47,225 nt of DNA from a virus. The position numbers and the translations under genes are program-made. The notes under the pieces are model-generated. The model ran no database searches, was not told where the DNA came from, and saw only the letters and a program-made list of their open reading frames with translations. Numbering within the stretch: position 1 is the stretch's first letter; every line of letters starts with the position of its first letter. The DNA is taken from positions 1 to 47,225 of the IMG/VR virus record IMGVR_UViG_3300006990_000050. One strand, 5' to 3'. This document shows, piece by piece, positions 16,933 to 25,870 of the stretch.

Positions 16933-16940
16933 AATAAATA
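16933..16940 (+). promoter_or_regulatory. Late promoter box AATAAATA, in tandem with sigma70 promoter
   Basis: It lies 12 nt after the -10 of the host-type promoter and 30 nt before ATG 16971. The tandem arrangement would keep the dsbA-like gene on in both early and late infection. Confidence 0.45.
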
Positions 16941-16970
16941 CAGTTACAGACATATACAGGGTATAAAAAT

Positions 16971-17234
16971 ATGGCATTTAATAAAACATTCAACCAAGAA
17001 GAAATAGCAAGATTAAAAAAACTTATCAATGAAGGCGATCAAGTACTTCATGAAGTAGACGCTCTTAATACAGGATTAAGAGAAACAGTTAAAGCAATAG
17101 CAGAAGAAATGGATCTTAAACCAGCAGTTTTAATGAAAGCAGTTAAGGTTGCTCATAAGGCATCATTTACAGATGAGTACGACAAGTTTGACGAACTAGA
17201 AACAATTTTAGAGTCAGTCGGAAAAACACTTTAA
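16971..17234 (+). CDS. dsbA: DsbA-like dsDNA-binding protein (87 aa)
   Basis: Size, helical content and the order 'short helix - GLRETVKAIAEEMDLKPAVLMKAVKVAHK - acidic helix' resemble T4 DsbA, a small dsDNA-binding protein that binds near late promoters. Its position just before the DNA polymerase, and the dual promoters, fit a replication/late-transcription role. The match is by pattern and not by a diagnostic motif. Confidence 0.55.
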   Translation: MAFNKTFNQEEIARLKKLINEGDQVLHEVDALNTGLRETVKAIAEEMDLKPAVLMKAVKVAHKASFTDEYDKFDELETILESVGKTL

Positions 17235-17238
17235 TACA

Positions 17239-17267
17239 TTGACAAACTACAAATTATGCTGTATAAT
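17239..17267 (+). promoter_or_regulatory. Sigma70-type promoter for DNA polymerase
   Basis: TTGACA, 17 nt, TATAAT, with a leader containing GAGGA before ATG 17291. Confidence 0.85.
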
Positions 17268-17290
17268 AGCATAATGAGGACAGTATATCT

Positions 17291-19972
17291 ATGAGTTATG
17301 TAGACGCATTTTACGAGCAGGGCAAAGACATTGTCACAGTAGTAGAACGTGTGGATGGTCAACGTATAATTAAAGAACTAAAACCAGAGCATAACTTTTA
17401 TTATGGTGATCCACAAGGTAAGCATAAAAGCATATTTGGACATCCAGTTACAGAAGTAAAATGCCAAAACATTAAAGACTTTAAAAAGAATGTAGGTATT
17501 AACAAGCATAATGGAATGTTTGAAAGTGACATTCGCCCTATCAACAAAACACTAGCACAGCATTATTTAAATGTTGATGCTCCTAAATTACAAACAGCAT
17601 TTTTTGATATTGAGGTAGACTTCGATCCTGCAAGAGGGTTTAGTAGTCCAGATGATCCTTTCACGCCTATCACTGCTATAGGTGTTTACTTACAATGGAT
17701 GGATGCTATGGTATGTTTAGCAGTTCCTCCTAAAACATTAACTTGGGAACAGGCGTTAGAAGTAGCAAAGCCATTACCTGAAGTAATGTTATTTAAAACT
17801 GAAAAAGAAATGCTTGATGCATTTTTAGATGTTATAGAAGATGCAGATGTATTAAGTGGTTGGAACTCAGAAGGGTATGATATTCCTTACACTATTAATA
17901 GGATTATTAAAACATTAGGTAAAGCAGAAACAAGACGTATGTGTTTGCTTAAAAAACTTCCTAAAGAACGACAGTATGAAAAGTTTGGTAAGATTACAAG
18001 CAGTTATGACTTAGTTGGGAGAATACATCTAGACTATTTAGAACTATACAGAAAATATAATTATGAGGAAAGGCATAGTTATAGATTAGACTATATTGGT
18101 GAGATGGAAGTAGGTGAGAAAAAAGTTGCCTATGAGGGAAGTTTAGATAGATTATACAATCATGACTTCCTAAAGTTTTTAGAATATAACATTCAGGATG
18201 TTATGTTGCTAGACAAAATGGACAAGAAGTTACAGTTTATTGACTTAGCAAATATTATTGCACACGAAAATACTGTATTAATTCCAACTACTATGGGTGC
18301 AGTAGCAACTACAGAGTCTGCTATTATTAATGAGGCACATAGACGTAATATGGTAGTGCCTGATAGAAACAAAGCGGCAGAAAAAGATACTGCGGCTGGT
18401 GCCTTTGTGGCAACTCCTAAGAAAGGCTTTCATGAATGGGTAGGTAGTATGGACTTAAACTCCCTATACCCTAGTGTTATCCGTGCTTTAAACATGGGAG
18501 GAGAAACTATTGTTGGGCAACTTAGAGATGATTATACAATAGAAGAAATTACAAATGCACAAAAACTAGAAAAGAAAAGTTTTGCAGATGCATGGCATGG
18601 TAAATTTGCTACTAATGAATTTGAGTTTGTTAAAAATAAAGATGTTGATCACAAGATGTTTTTGGATATGGAAGATGGTTCAACACATGAAGTCACGGGT
18701 GCAGATGTTTATAACTTAATTTTTAATAGTGGACAACCTTGGTGTATAAGTGCAAATGGTACTATTTTTAAAACAGACTTTCAAGGTATTGTTCCTGGTC
18801 TATTAGAACGTTGGTATAAAGAAAGACAAGAAATGCAGGCAAAGAAGAAAGCCGCAACCACTCCTGAAGAACAAGCATTTTGGGATAAGAGACAGTTGGT
18901 TAAAAAGATTCAGTTGAACAGTTTATATGGTGCTCTACTTAATCCTGGTTGTAGATTTTATGATAAACGTATAGGACAAAGTACAACATTAACTGGTAGA
19001 AGTATTACACAACATATGGCGGCGGAAACAAATCGTATGCTAACAGGCTTATATGATTATGAGGGCGATACTATTGTATATGGTGATACTGACTCTGTAT
19101 ACTTTACGGCCGTTCCTGCTCTTCCTGAAGGAGAAGTACTTAATATGGATAGTGCAATTAAATTGTATGATCATATATCTGATACTGTTAGTGATACTTT
19201 CCCTCAAATGTTAAAAGACACATTTAATATTCCTCTTGATAAAGGTGCTGTTATGGTTGCTGGTAGAGAGGTTGTAGGTAAAGCAGGACTCTTCCTCACT
19301 AAGAAAAGATATGCAATCTTATGTTTAGATATTGAAGGATATCAACCAGAAGGTGGCAAACTAAAAGCAATGGGTTTAGAAATTAAACGTTCTGACACAC
19401 CTGAGTTTATACAGGACTTTTTAGAGGATGTTTTAGTTGATTGTTTAAATGGTGCAAGTGAAAGTGAAGTGTTAGATAAAATTATAGCATTTAAAGAATA
19501 TTTTAAAAACTTGCCTGCTTGGGAAAAAGGAACACCCAAACGTGCCAACAACGTCACAATGTATACAAGTAAAATGGTACAACAATCTAGAGTATCTAGT
19601 AATATGAGATTACATAAACTTGATTTGCTAGAACAAGAAGGTAAAAGCACAATGATTCCTGGACATGTTAGAGCAAGTATTAATTGGAATACATTAAGAG
19701 AAGCCAATAGTGATGCATACAGTTTACCTATTACAGATGGTGCAAAAGTTATTGTATGTAAATTAAAAACAAATCCAATGGGATATACAAGTATTGCATA
19801 TCCTACTGATGAACTTAATCTACCCCAGTGGTTTAAAGACTTGCCGTTTGATGATGACGCAATGGAACAAACAGTTGTAGATAAAAAAGTGAAGAACGTG
19901 TTGAATCCTATGGGATTTGACTTAGATAGGACCACACAAAGTAAAACATTATCAACATTTTTTGAATTTTGA
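17291..19972 (+). CDS. 43: DNA polymerase, family B, T4 gp43 type (893 aa)
   Basis: The exonuclease domain has FFDIEVDFD (about residue 103, ExoI) and LSGWNSEGYDIPY (ExoII). The polymerase domain has motif A MDLNSLYPSVIR (about 387), motif B KKIQLNSLYGALLNPG and motif C YGDTDSVYF (about 596), all with intact catalytic Asp residues. The C-terminus ends KTLSTFFEF, which looks like a clamp-binding tail. Length is near T4 gp43 (898 aa). This is the replicative polymerase with 3'-5' proofreading. The clamp gene follows 76 nt later, behind its own promoter. Confidence 0.97.
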   Translation: MSYVDAFYEQGKDIVTVVERVDGQRIIKELKPEHNFYYGDPQGKHKSIFGHPVTEVKCQNIKDFKKNVGINKHNGMFESDIRPINKTLAQHYLNVDAPKLQTAFFDIEVDFDPARGFSSPDDPFTPITAIGVYLQWMDAMVCLAVPPKTLTWEQALEVAKPLPEVMLFKTEKEMLDAFLDVIEDADVLSGWNSEGYDIPYTINRIIKTLGKAETRRMCLLKKLPKERQYEKFGKITSSYDLVGRIHLDYLELYRKYNYEERHSYRLDYIGEMEVGEKKVAYEGSLDRLYNHDFLKFLEYNIQDVMLLDKMDKKLQFIDLANIIAHENTVLIPTTMGAVATTESAIINEAHRRNMVVPDRNKAAEKDTAAGAFVATPKKGFHEWVGSMDLNSLYPSVIRALNMGGETIVGQLRDDYTIEEITNAQKLEKKSFADAWHGKFATNEFEFVKNKDVDHKMFLDMEDGSTHEVTGADVYNLIFNSGQPWCISANGTIFKTDFQGIVPGLLERWYKERQEMQAKKKAATTPEEQAFWDKRQLVKKIQLNSLYGALLNPGCRFYDKRIGQSTTLTGRSITQHMAAETNRMLTGLYDYEGDTIVYGDTDSVYFTAVPALPEGEVLNMDSAIKLYDHISDTVSDTFPQMLKDTFNIPLDKGAVMVAGREVVGKAGLFLTKKRYAILCLDIEGYQPEGGKLKAMGLEIKRSDTPEFIQDFLEDVLVDCLNGASESEVLDKIIAFKEYFKNLPAWEKGTPKRANNVTMYTSKMVQQSRVSSNMRLHKLDLLEQEGKSTMIPGHVRASINWNTLREANSDAYSLPITDGAKVIVCKLKTNPMGYTSIAYPTDELNLPQWFKDLPFDDDAMEQTVVDKKVKNVLNPMGFDLDRTTQSKTLSTFFEF

Positions 19973-19996
19973 TCTTAAAAAAGTGGAAAAAAACAA

Positions 19997-20024
19997 TTGA
20001 CTTATCTAAATAATAATGTATAAT
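19997..20024 (+). promoter_or_regulatory. Sigma70-type promoter for sliding clamp
   Basis: TTGACT, 16 nt, TATAAT, then GCGGAG 8 nt before ATG 20049. Confidence 0.7.
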
Positions 20025-20048
20025 GAATGTATTCGCGGAGATTAAAAA

Positions 20049-20795
20049 ATGGCAATAAAAGATATATTAAAAGATGTTCTTAAACACACACATAGTTTAG
20101 GAATATTTGATTCAGTAAAACTTACAGGAAGTGTTGAGTCTACAGAAATAGAAACTGTTGATGCAGACAAGACTGTAATTTTAAAAGGTGAGACACATAG
20201 TCCTTATCCTGACTTTGTTGATTCAACAGTTGGTTTAAGTAGAATGTCTGTTTTACAAGGTAACTTACAATATCCTGGGTTTGATGATGACACAGGCTCT
20301 ATTAAAGTTGTAACACAAGAACGCAACGGTGAAAATGTTCCAGTTGAAGTTGAGTTTGGTAGTTCTGATGGCACTACTGCAAACTACAGATTCATGTCAG
20401 CAGAAGTAATCAATCAACAACTTAAAGCAATTAAGTTTAAAGGTGCGGAGTTTGATGTTAATATTGTTCCTAGTGATAAAAACTTAAAGGATTTAAATTA
20501 CTTTAATAGTGTATTAGGACAATTTGAAGCAAACTTTAGTCCTAAAACTAATGGTACTGATTTATGGTTCCATATTGGTGACGGTGTAAGTGATAGAACT
20601 AAAATTTTAATTAGTAATGAAATAGATGGTTCTCTTAAAGGTGACTGGAAGTGGCCACTAGACATTGTTTTAAGAATTATAAGATTAAGTGATACAGGTA
20701 AATGTGTATTAAGTATTAATGATGAAGGACTATTACAAATTATTGTAGATAGTGGAATGGCAAAATATACATACTTGTTGCCAGCAAAAAGTTAA
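20049..20795 (+). CDS. 45: Probable sliding clamp, T4 gp45 type (248 aa)
   Basis: The length is close to T4 gp45 (228 aa). The C-terminal segment GKCVLSINDEGLLQIIVDSG...YTYLLPAKS has the typical end of a clamp subunit, with strands ending in an LPA-like motif. Placement directly after the polymerase supports it. The likely role is a trimeric processivity ring that, in T4-like phages, also activates late transcription, which would tie it to the NATAAATA promoters seen here. Confidence 0.7.
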   Translation: MAIKDILKDVLKHTHSLGIFDSVKLTGSVESTEIETVDADKTVILKGETHSPYPDFVDSTVGLSRMSVLQGNLQYPGFDDDTGSIKVVTQERNGENVPVEVEFGSSDGTTANYRFMSAEVINQQLKAIKFKGAEFDVNIVPSDKNLKDLNYFNSVLGQFEANFSPKTNGTDLWFHIGDGVSDRTKILISNEIDGSLKGDWKWPLDIVLRIIRLSDTGKCVLSINDEGLLQIIVDSGMAKYTYLLPAKS

Positions 20796-20989
20796 TGAAA
20801 ATTGTAGCAAATATAATTACAAATTTATTTGAATTAGCAGGAATGCTTTTCCTACTAGCAGTAGTGACTGGAGTATTACTTAGTATTGATATAATGGGAC
20901 CTTCATTAGAATGGATAAACAATAATGTAGGAACTGTGGCAGGTTTAGGATTTGTTTATCTCCTATATAAAAGTGAGAGTGATACATAA
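20795..20989 (+). CDS. Small membrane protein, two TM segments (64 aa)
   Basis: It starts in a TAATG overlap with the clamp gene and ends with the same overlap into the transglycosylase gene. Two hydrophobic segments (about residues 5-31 and 43-58) are joined by a short polar turn. Function unknown. Confidence 0.65.
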   Translation: MKIVANIITNLFELAGMLFLLAVVTGVLLSIDIMGPSLEWINNNVGTVAGLGFVYLLYKSESDT

Positions 20990-22530
20990 TGGATTTTAAT
21001 AAGAAAACAGAAGACTATGCATTATACTTACCGGCTATTAGTGCCTTTTATACTAGGCAATTAGCAAAATATGAAGATGAAGTAGACACTATGAGATGCC
21101 CTGAAGGCTTTGATAGAGGTCTACAGGGACTTAACTTTTTAGATGAAGAAGTTGGTTACTACTATTATCCATATGGTTTATATTCAGCCGGTCATGCCCA
21201 GTTAGACTTAGATAAAACTGATATACACGAACGTATGATACAAAAACGTGATAGAAGTAAAACAGTTATACTAGGTGATTCTGGTGGCTTCCAGGTTGCT
21301 AAGGGCGTTATTAAACTAGACTGGGAAGATGCAATTAAGCCTGATAGTAAGGCCAGAGAAGCCCTATGTGAGAAGATGTTGCGTTGGATGGAGTATACAG
21401 CAGACTGGAGTATGACATTAGACTTTCCAGCATTCGCGGCCATACCTCCTTATAATAAAAAGACAGGACTCACTGACGTTAAACAAACAATAGATATGAG
21501 TATGTATAACTTGGATTACTTTGTTAAAAATAGAGTGCCAGGTGCAACTAAGTTTTTAAATGTTCTTAGTGGGGCAGATGATGCCTCGGCACAAGAATGG
21601 TTTGATTTAGTTACTCCATTTAGTGACCCTGCATTTGTAAAAGAAAACTATGGTGATGAAGCAAGAACACTAGAAGGCTATGCAATGGCAGGTATTAACA
21701 TTGGACAAATGGAGCAACTACTTAAAAGGTTACTTCAACTTAGAGAACGTGGCTTACTTAAAGATAAAGGTTGGATACATTGTTTAGGTACAGGTAAATT
21801 ACATTGGGGTTGTTACCTAACAAGTATACAAAGACAGTTAAGAAAGCATGATAGTCCTAATATACAGATTAGTTATGATGCGGCCTCACCTTTTGTTAAT
21901 ACAGCATATGGCCAAACATACACTTACAACTTCTTTGATAAGAAACGTTTTGGTTACTTTATGGATAAGGCTATAGATAATAAAGATCTTAAAGGTTCAA
22001 CTATGCCAATGCCTTTTAAAGGTCCTATTATGGATAGGCTTAAAGTAGGAGATATTTGTGTACAAGGACATGGAGATCTTAATAAAGCAGGTAAAGAATC
22101 AAGAACTAGTTGGGACACTTTAAGTTATAGTTTATATATGGGGCATAGTGTACATAATCACATAGAAGCCTTTATAGAAGCAAACAGACTTGCTGATGTT
22201 GAAAAACATAGAACTAAAATTAATTGGAAAGACTATAGAACTGGTGAAAAGAAAACTTCTAATATTAATGAAAGAAGTCCTCATGTACCAGGTATTATAC
22301 TTATGTTTGATCAATTCGTTGAGGAATTATTAGACCCTGCAAATCCAAATCCTTATAAAATGTTAGAGGATAACAAACTGTTCCTAGATGAAATTACACA
22401 GAATGGTTGGGTTGCTGGTAAAAGTAATAACTTTGGTAGTTTCTTTGAACAAGAAGAATATATTGAGGGAGACAGGGACGAAGATATGACACACGAAATA
22501 ATGACAGGAGAATTTGACGGTGAAGGATAA
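20989..22530 (+). CDS. dpdA: DpdA-like 7-deazaguanine transglycosylase (513 aa)
   Basis: It carries the tRNA-guanine-transglycosylase signatures: ILGDSGGFQVAKG (DSGGFQ, residues 97-102, with the base-binding Asp97), YAMAGINIGQ, WIHCLGTGKLHWG (the HLxGxG element) and ISYDAASPF with Asp297 at the nucleophile position. It lacks an obvious CxCxxC zinc cluster. It is longer than bacterial Tgt, as expected for DpdA proteins, which insert 7-deazaguanine bases in DNA. FolE, QueE and a QueD-like protein in the same operon support a DNA-modification role. A tRNA-directed Tgt remains a less likely alternative. Confidence 0.75.
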   Translation: MDFNKKTEDYALYLPAISAFYTRQLAKYEDEVDTMRCPEGFDRGLQGLNFLDEEVGYYYYPYGLYSAGHAQLDLDKTDIHERMIQKRDRSKTVILGDSGGFQVAKGVIKLDWEDAIKPDSKAREALCEKMLRWMEYTADWSMTLDFPAFAAIPPYNKKTGLTDVKQTIDMSMYNLDYFVKNRVPGATKFLNVLSGADDASAQEWFDLVTPFSDPAFVKENYGDEARTLEGYAMAGINIGQMEQLLKRLLQLRERGLLKDKGWIHCLGTGKLHWGCYLTSIQRQLRKHDSPNIQISYDAASPFVNTAYGQTYTYNFFDKKRFGYFMDKAIDNKDLKGSTMPMPFKGPIMDRLKVGDICVQGHGDLNKAGKESRTSWDTLSYSLYMGHSVHNHIEAFIEANRLADVEKHRTKINWKDYRTGEKKTSNINERSPHVPGIILMFDQFVEELLDPANPNPYKMLEDNKLFLDEITQNGWVAGKSNNFGSFFEQEEYIEGDRDEDMTHEIMTGEFDGEG

Positions 22531-23026
22531 ACCAAATTTTAATGATGTTAAATTTTTTGTAGGACAAGAAGTTGACAATACTGTTGCACAAGGTGAAGAT
22601 ACCTTGTTTGTAGCAGGGTACCAACCAGTCCAAGAGATTCTTAGTAGAGCATTAAATGAAAAATGTACACACATTCATATATGCTATTTTGATCCTGCAA
22701 GATTTGATCAATGGAAACTATGGGAAGAATTACTCTTGCATATTTGTGAAAACGGTGTTAAACTAACATTAGAGTTTGATGTTAAGTATGCAGAAGATAT
22801 ATTTAAGATGGGATTACATGATTTTAGCAATTTTATACCTGTTATTGTCAATATATTACCTAATTCGTCTAAATATAATTTCAATACAGCATTTAAAGTA
22901 AATGATAAAGGGTTTGATCAAACTAATGAAGGTACATGGTCAATGCATTTACATAACGTATTAGATCAAGAACATTTTATACCTTGGTCTAAATATACTG
23001 ATGGAGGCGATAAGCCAGTAGAATGA
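22520..23026 (+). CDS. Unknown protein coupled to DpdA (168 aa)
   Basis: The start GTG 22520 is chosen because AGGAG lies 9 nt upstream; a TTG at 22514 is too close. It overlaps the transglycosylase end by 11 nt. The protein is alpha/beta with alternating beta-strands (DTLFVAGYQ, HIHICYFDP, LTLEFDV, IPVIVNIL), perhaps a Rossmann- or TIM-like fragment. No family recognised. Tight coupling suggests a partner or accessory factor for DpdA. Confidence 0.65.
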   Translation: MKDKPNFNDVKFFVGQEVDNTVAQGEDTLFVAGYQPVQEILSRALNEKCTHIHICYFDPARFDQWKLWEELLLHICENGVKLTLEFDVKYAEDIFKMGLHDFSNFIPVIVNILPNSSKYNFNTAFKVNDKGFDQTNEGTWSMHLHNVLDQEHFIPWSKYTDGGDKPVE

Positions 23027-23199
23027 GAATAGATATAACAGCGACAGACGATGATGGAATTAAAACATCTGCATCTTATGATGGAGACTTTCAATATGAG
23101 GAAGATATTCAGGAGTTAGTTGTGTTATTGTTTAAGTTTCTTGTAAAGAATGGTGCTGACATACCTGAGGAAATAATTACAGAGTTAGACAAATTTTAA
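23023..23199 (+). CDS. Small acidic protein (58 aa)
   Basis: ATG 23023 overlaps the previous TGA (ATGA). The 58 codons end at TAA 23197-23199. It begins MRIDITATDDDG and is acidic with an amphipathic helix in the second half. Unknown function. Confidence 0.55.
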   Translation: MRIDITATDDDGIKTSASYDGDFQYEEDIQELVVLLFKFLVKNGADIPEEIITELDKF

Positions 23200-23205
23200 T
23201 GGATA

Positions 23206-23301
23206 ATGATTGAGATATTAATATGGAGTTTAATTGTAATTACATGGGCGTCAGTAGGCTTACATGTAGTAAAAGAGTTTGTGAGAAATCACATAGAATA
23301 G
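23206..23301 (+). CDS. 31-aa single-pass membrane peptide
   Basis: MIEILIWSLIVITWASVGLH is a clear transmembrane stretch, followed by a charged tail with KEF and RNH. It is in series with small genes on both sides and ends 9 nt before the next ATG. Short, so call with caution. Confidence 0.4.
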   Translation: MIEILIWSLIVITWASVGLHVVKEFVRNHIE

Positions 23302-23310
23302 GAGAATGAA

Positions 23311-23721
23311 ATGATAGAACCAAGTATTAACAAACCTAGTTTATTTAGAAGAACTGTAATGGGACTTGTAAATGGCTGGAGACGTGTAATGGATGTGAGA
23401 TTTAATCCATTAAGAGTAATTAAAGATCCAAGTTTACAGACATACTTTATGCTAGTACTGTTTACTATATGGAGTGTATTCTTTGGCTTCTTAGCCGCAA
23501 ACTACTTAGGGTTTTTTAATTATAATACTGTTATTAGTATTGTAATACATATTTCTATTTTACTACCATTAGCATTTACTAATGCAATCTTTGTTGATGC
23601 AGAACGTGATGGACATAAATGGTTAAAAGAATGGAAAGAAGAACAAAATAGATATACTATTATAACAAACAGGCTTAAGAAGAAAAATTTAGTTATGTGG
23701 GACCCAAGCAAGGAGGCATAA
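23311..23721 (+). CDS. Membrane protein, two TM segments (136 aa)
   Basis: GGAGAATGAA precedes the ATG. A basic N-terminal region (RRTVMGLVNGWRRVMDVR) is followed by two hydrophobic helices (about residues 46-66 and 73-95) and a basic, coiled C-tail. The topology would place both ends in the cytoplasm. Function unknown. Confidence 0.7.
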   Translation: MIEPSINKPSLFRRTVMGLVNGWRRVMDVRFNPLRVIKDPSLQTYFMLVLFTIWSVFFGFLAANYLGFFNYNTVISIVIHISILLPLAFTNAIFVDAERDGHKWLKEWKEEQNRYTIITNRLKKKNLVMWDPSKEA

Positions 23722-23903
23722 TGGCAATATCAGATGAAATGAGAGAACAACTTGAAATGGTTATCCAATACGGTGACCAAGTCAAGGCAATGTTTAAAGA
23801 ACAAGATGACGTCGACTATGAGATAGGCGACTATGATGAACCTATCACACAACTGTTAGGTCATATGAATGAAGTGATGGAAACAATTGACGGAGGTTGG
23901 TAG
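23721..23903 (+). CDS. Small acidic helical protein (60 aa)
   Basis: ATG 23721 follows AGGAGG by a good spacing and overlaps the upstream TAA (TAATG). An upstream in-frame ATG at 23697 has no such site. Strongly acidic, predicted helical, no known domain. Confidence 0.65.
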   Translation: MAISDEMREQLEMVIQYGDQVKAMFKEQDDVDYEIGDYDEPITQLLGHMNEVMETIDGGW

Positions 23904-24340
23904 TGAGAAGTATATGGGTAACATTTAGTAAAGAGGGTATACATTACTACCCTGGTGCAGACACAAACCCTGCAACCGCCACAGGCGACGAGTATGATGT
24001 ATCCTTTTTAGGATATAAACACAGACACATATTTCACTTTAAAGTATGGATTGAGGTATTTCATGATGATAGAGATATAGAATTTATACAGTTTAAAAGA
24101 TGGCTTGAAAGTTTGTATAACGAAGAAGTTGTACAACTTAATAATAAGTCATGCGAAATGATAGCAGACAATTTAGCGGCTGAGATACAATCAAGATATC
24201 CAGGTCGTTACATAAAGATTTCAGTAGCCGAGGATAATGAAAACGGTTGTGAAATGGAATATCCTACATTTAATGGGGATGGACCAAACTTTGATGTTCC
24301 AAGTGAGGAACTAGAAGATGTTTTTAATAGTTTACAATAA
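23903..24340 (+). CDS. QueD/6-pyruvoyl-tetrahydropterin synthase-like T-fold protein (145 aa)
   Basis: The start GTG 23903 has GGAGG 6 nt upstream and overlaps the previous TAG. The order of elements follows QueD. These are an N-terminal VTFSKEGIHYYP (His of F.f.AAH), KHRHIFHFKV (HxH zinc motif of LHGHsfxV), IEFIQFKRWL (xDFxxLK), a SCEMIADNLAAEI helix (PTsExlA) and ISVAEDNENGCEMEY (V.ET...GC.Y). The catalytic Cys normally just before HGH and the LDH motif are not evident, so activity may differ. QueD turns dihydroneopterin triphosphate into carboxytetrahydropterin, between FolE and QueE, both encoded downstream. Confidence 0.45.
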   Translation: MRSIWVTFSKEGIHYYPGADTNPATATGDEYDVSFLGYKHRHIFHFKVWIEVFHDDRDIEFIQFKRWLESLYNEEVVQLNNKSCEMIADNLAAEIQSRYPGRYIKISVAEDNENGCEMEYPTFNGDGPNFDVPSEELEDVFNSLQ

Positions 24341-24352
24341 AGGAGAAAAGCA

Positions 24353-24529
24353 ATGGAAACACATTTAAAACTAAAAGCTCTAATGGAAGAGTATCAAGCA
24401 GAACAAGATAACTTTGAAATCAAAGGTGTTAAGGCTTCTGCCGCTAGAGCAAGAAAGGCTCTAATGGAAATTTCAAAACTTTGTAAAGCAAGAAGAGTTG
24501 AAATCCAAGACAAAAAGAACTCAATGTAA
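24353..24529 (+). CDS. Histone H1-like (Hc1 family) protein (58 aa)
   Basis: An AGGAG site lies just upstream of ATG 24353. The whole protein follows the Hc1 pattern: an acidic-amphipathic first helix (LKALMEEYQAEQDNFE), KG-KA-A, then ARARKALMEISKLCKARRVEIQD, matching the ARARKAxxEIxKLxKExRxEI core of chlamydial-type Hc1 proteins. These are small nucleoid-associated DNA-binding proteins. In a phage it might compact or protect DNA during replication. Confidence 0.65.
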   Translation: METHLKLKALMEEYQAEQDNFEIKGVKASAARARKALMEISKLCKARRVEIQDKKNSM

Positions 24530-24531
24530 TT

Positions 24532-24681
24532 ATGTCTAAAAAAGAACCTAAAAAGATTACTCCAGAAGAAGCAAATAAGTTAGAGGATTATGCTCAGTCT
24601 TTAGAAGATGAGGTAACTCATACTGTTGATTATGGTAGTCTTGAAGAAGTAAACAAAAAGAAAAGGAAAAAAGATGCGTAA
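24532..24681 (+). CDS. Small charged protein (49 aa)
   Basis: ATG 24532 lies 2 nt after the Hc1-like stop, and the gene overlaps the next one by 8 nt. Lysine-rich ends flank an acidic centre (LEDYAQSLEDEVTH). Function unknown. Confidence 0.5.
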   Translation: MSKKEPKKITPEEANKLEDYAQSLEDEVTHTVDYGSLEEVNKKKRKKDA

Positions 24682-25870
24682 ATTATTTTATATGGGACTT
24701 GAGTCTTATGAAGCCAGATATACATTACAGTTACAAGACTGGAACGAAAGAGTATTTGGTAAACGTGGTATTGACTACGAAATAATCACTGGCCAAGAGT
24801 TAGATAACTCCAAGGCTATTGTTACTGGTAGTGTATTAGATGCACATGGTAGAACGTATTATAGTTTATCACAAACTATGACTTTAATTCAGATGATGAA
24901 AAATGGCGAAATCACTAGTGATGATGTTATTTTTTATGAGGATATGTTTACTCCTGGTTTAGAATGTTTACCCTACATCATGGATCAGTCTCCAAAAGAG
25001 TTTAGGCCTAAAGTCTATTTAAGATTTTTAGCACAAACAACTGATCCAGATGACTTCCTTATTAGAGAAGGCATGTTTAATTGGATGCGTAAGTATGAGG
25101 AAATGGTAGACGAATTTGTTGATGGAATAATGGTTGCTAGTGAGGAGTTTGTTGCTCATTTGAGAACAGCAGGACTTAAATCCCCAATCTATGTAACTGG
25201 ATTACCATATGGTAAAGAAGAAGTTAGAGGTCGTATAGACTCTAATATTCCATTACACCAAAGAGCAAATCGTGTTGGCTTTGCGGCACGTTGGGACGAT
25301 GAAAAACAACCACACTTTTATATGGACTTAGCAGAAGCCTATTACAAAATAGATCCTACTGTAGAGTTTGCTATATTTTGTGGACACCCAGAACTTAAAA
25401 GTAATGACCCAGAGTATGTAGAACGTGCTATGGCATTACAAAACGGTGATTATGCTAACTTTAAAGTTTATACAGGTTTAAAGAAAGATGATTACTATAA
25501 CTTACTTGCTGACAGCAAAGTACTATTTAATTGTGCCTTGCAAGATTGGGTAAGCAATACTGTTAGTGAAGCAGACACATTTGGAACACTTACACTATAT
25601 CCAGCATATAGAAGTTTTCCAGAAGTATTTGCAAACAACGGCAAACACCTGTATGTACCGTGGAGTTTAGATGATGCAATAGGCAAACTTACAGACATGT
25701 TTGAGGCTATTGACACAGACGACGTTTCGCAGTATAATATAGGTAAGATATCAGACTACCAGGATGGCACTATTGATAGAACTTTAGATGCAATGCTTGG
25801 TACTGGTGAACAATTATCTCGTAATGATAATTTATATAGAAGGCATGTAGCCAGAGCAAAATATGAGTAA
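24674..25870 (+). CDS. Glycosyltransferase, GT-B/GT4-like (398 aa)
   Basis: The C-terminal domain shows the GT4 pattern: RVGFAARWDDEKQPHFYMDLAEA, a mid-region YNLLADSKVLFNCALQDWVSNTVSEADTFGTL (cf. N.slQEgfgnt..EA...G), and a WSLDDAI helix. The N-terminal domain is the acceptor half. It overlaps the GalE-like gene by 8 nt, so sugar donor synthesis and transfer are probably co-regulated. It could glycosylate modified DNA bases or a surface glycan; the sequence does not decide. Confidence 0.65.
   Translation: MRKLFYMGLESYEARYTLQLQDWNERVFGKRGIDYEIITGQELDNSKAIVTGSVLDAHGRTYYSLSQTMTLIQMMKNGEITSDDVIFYEDMFTPGLECLPYIMDQSPKEFRPKVYLRFLAQTTDPDDFLIREGMFNWMRKYEEMVDEFVDGIMVASEEFVAHLRTAGLKSPIYVTGLPYGKEEVRGRIDSNIPLHQRANRVGFAARWDDEKQPHFYMDLAEAYYKIDPTVEFAIFCGHPELKSNDPEYVERAMALQNGDYANFKVYTGLKKDDYYNLLADSKVLFNCALQDWVSNTVSEADTFGTLTLYPAYRSFPEVFANNGKHLYVPWSLDDAIGKLTDMFEAIDTDDVSQYNIGKISDYQDGTIDRTLDAMLGTGEQLSRNDNLYRRHVARAKYE

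Noticed and set aside
22514-22519. TTG start for the DpdA-coupled gene
   Set aside because: It is only 3 nt after AGGAG. GTG at 22520 has a normal spacing.
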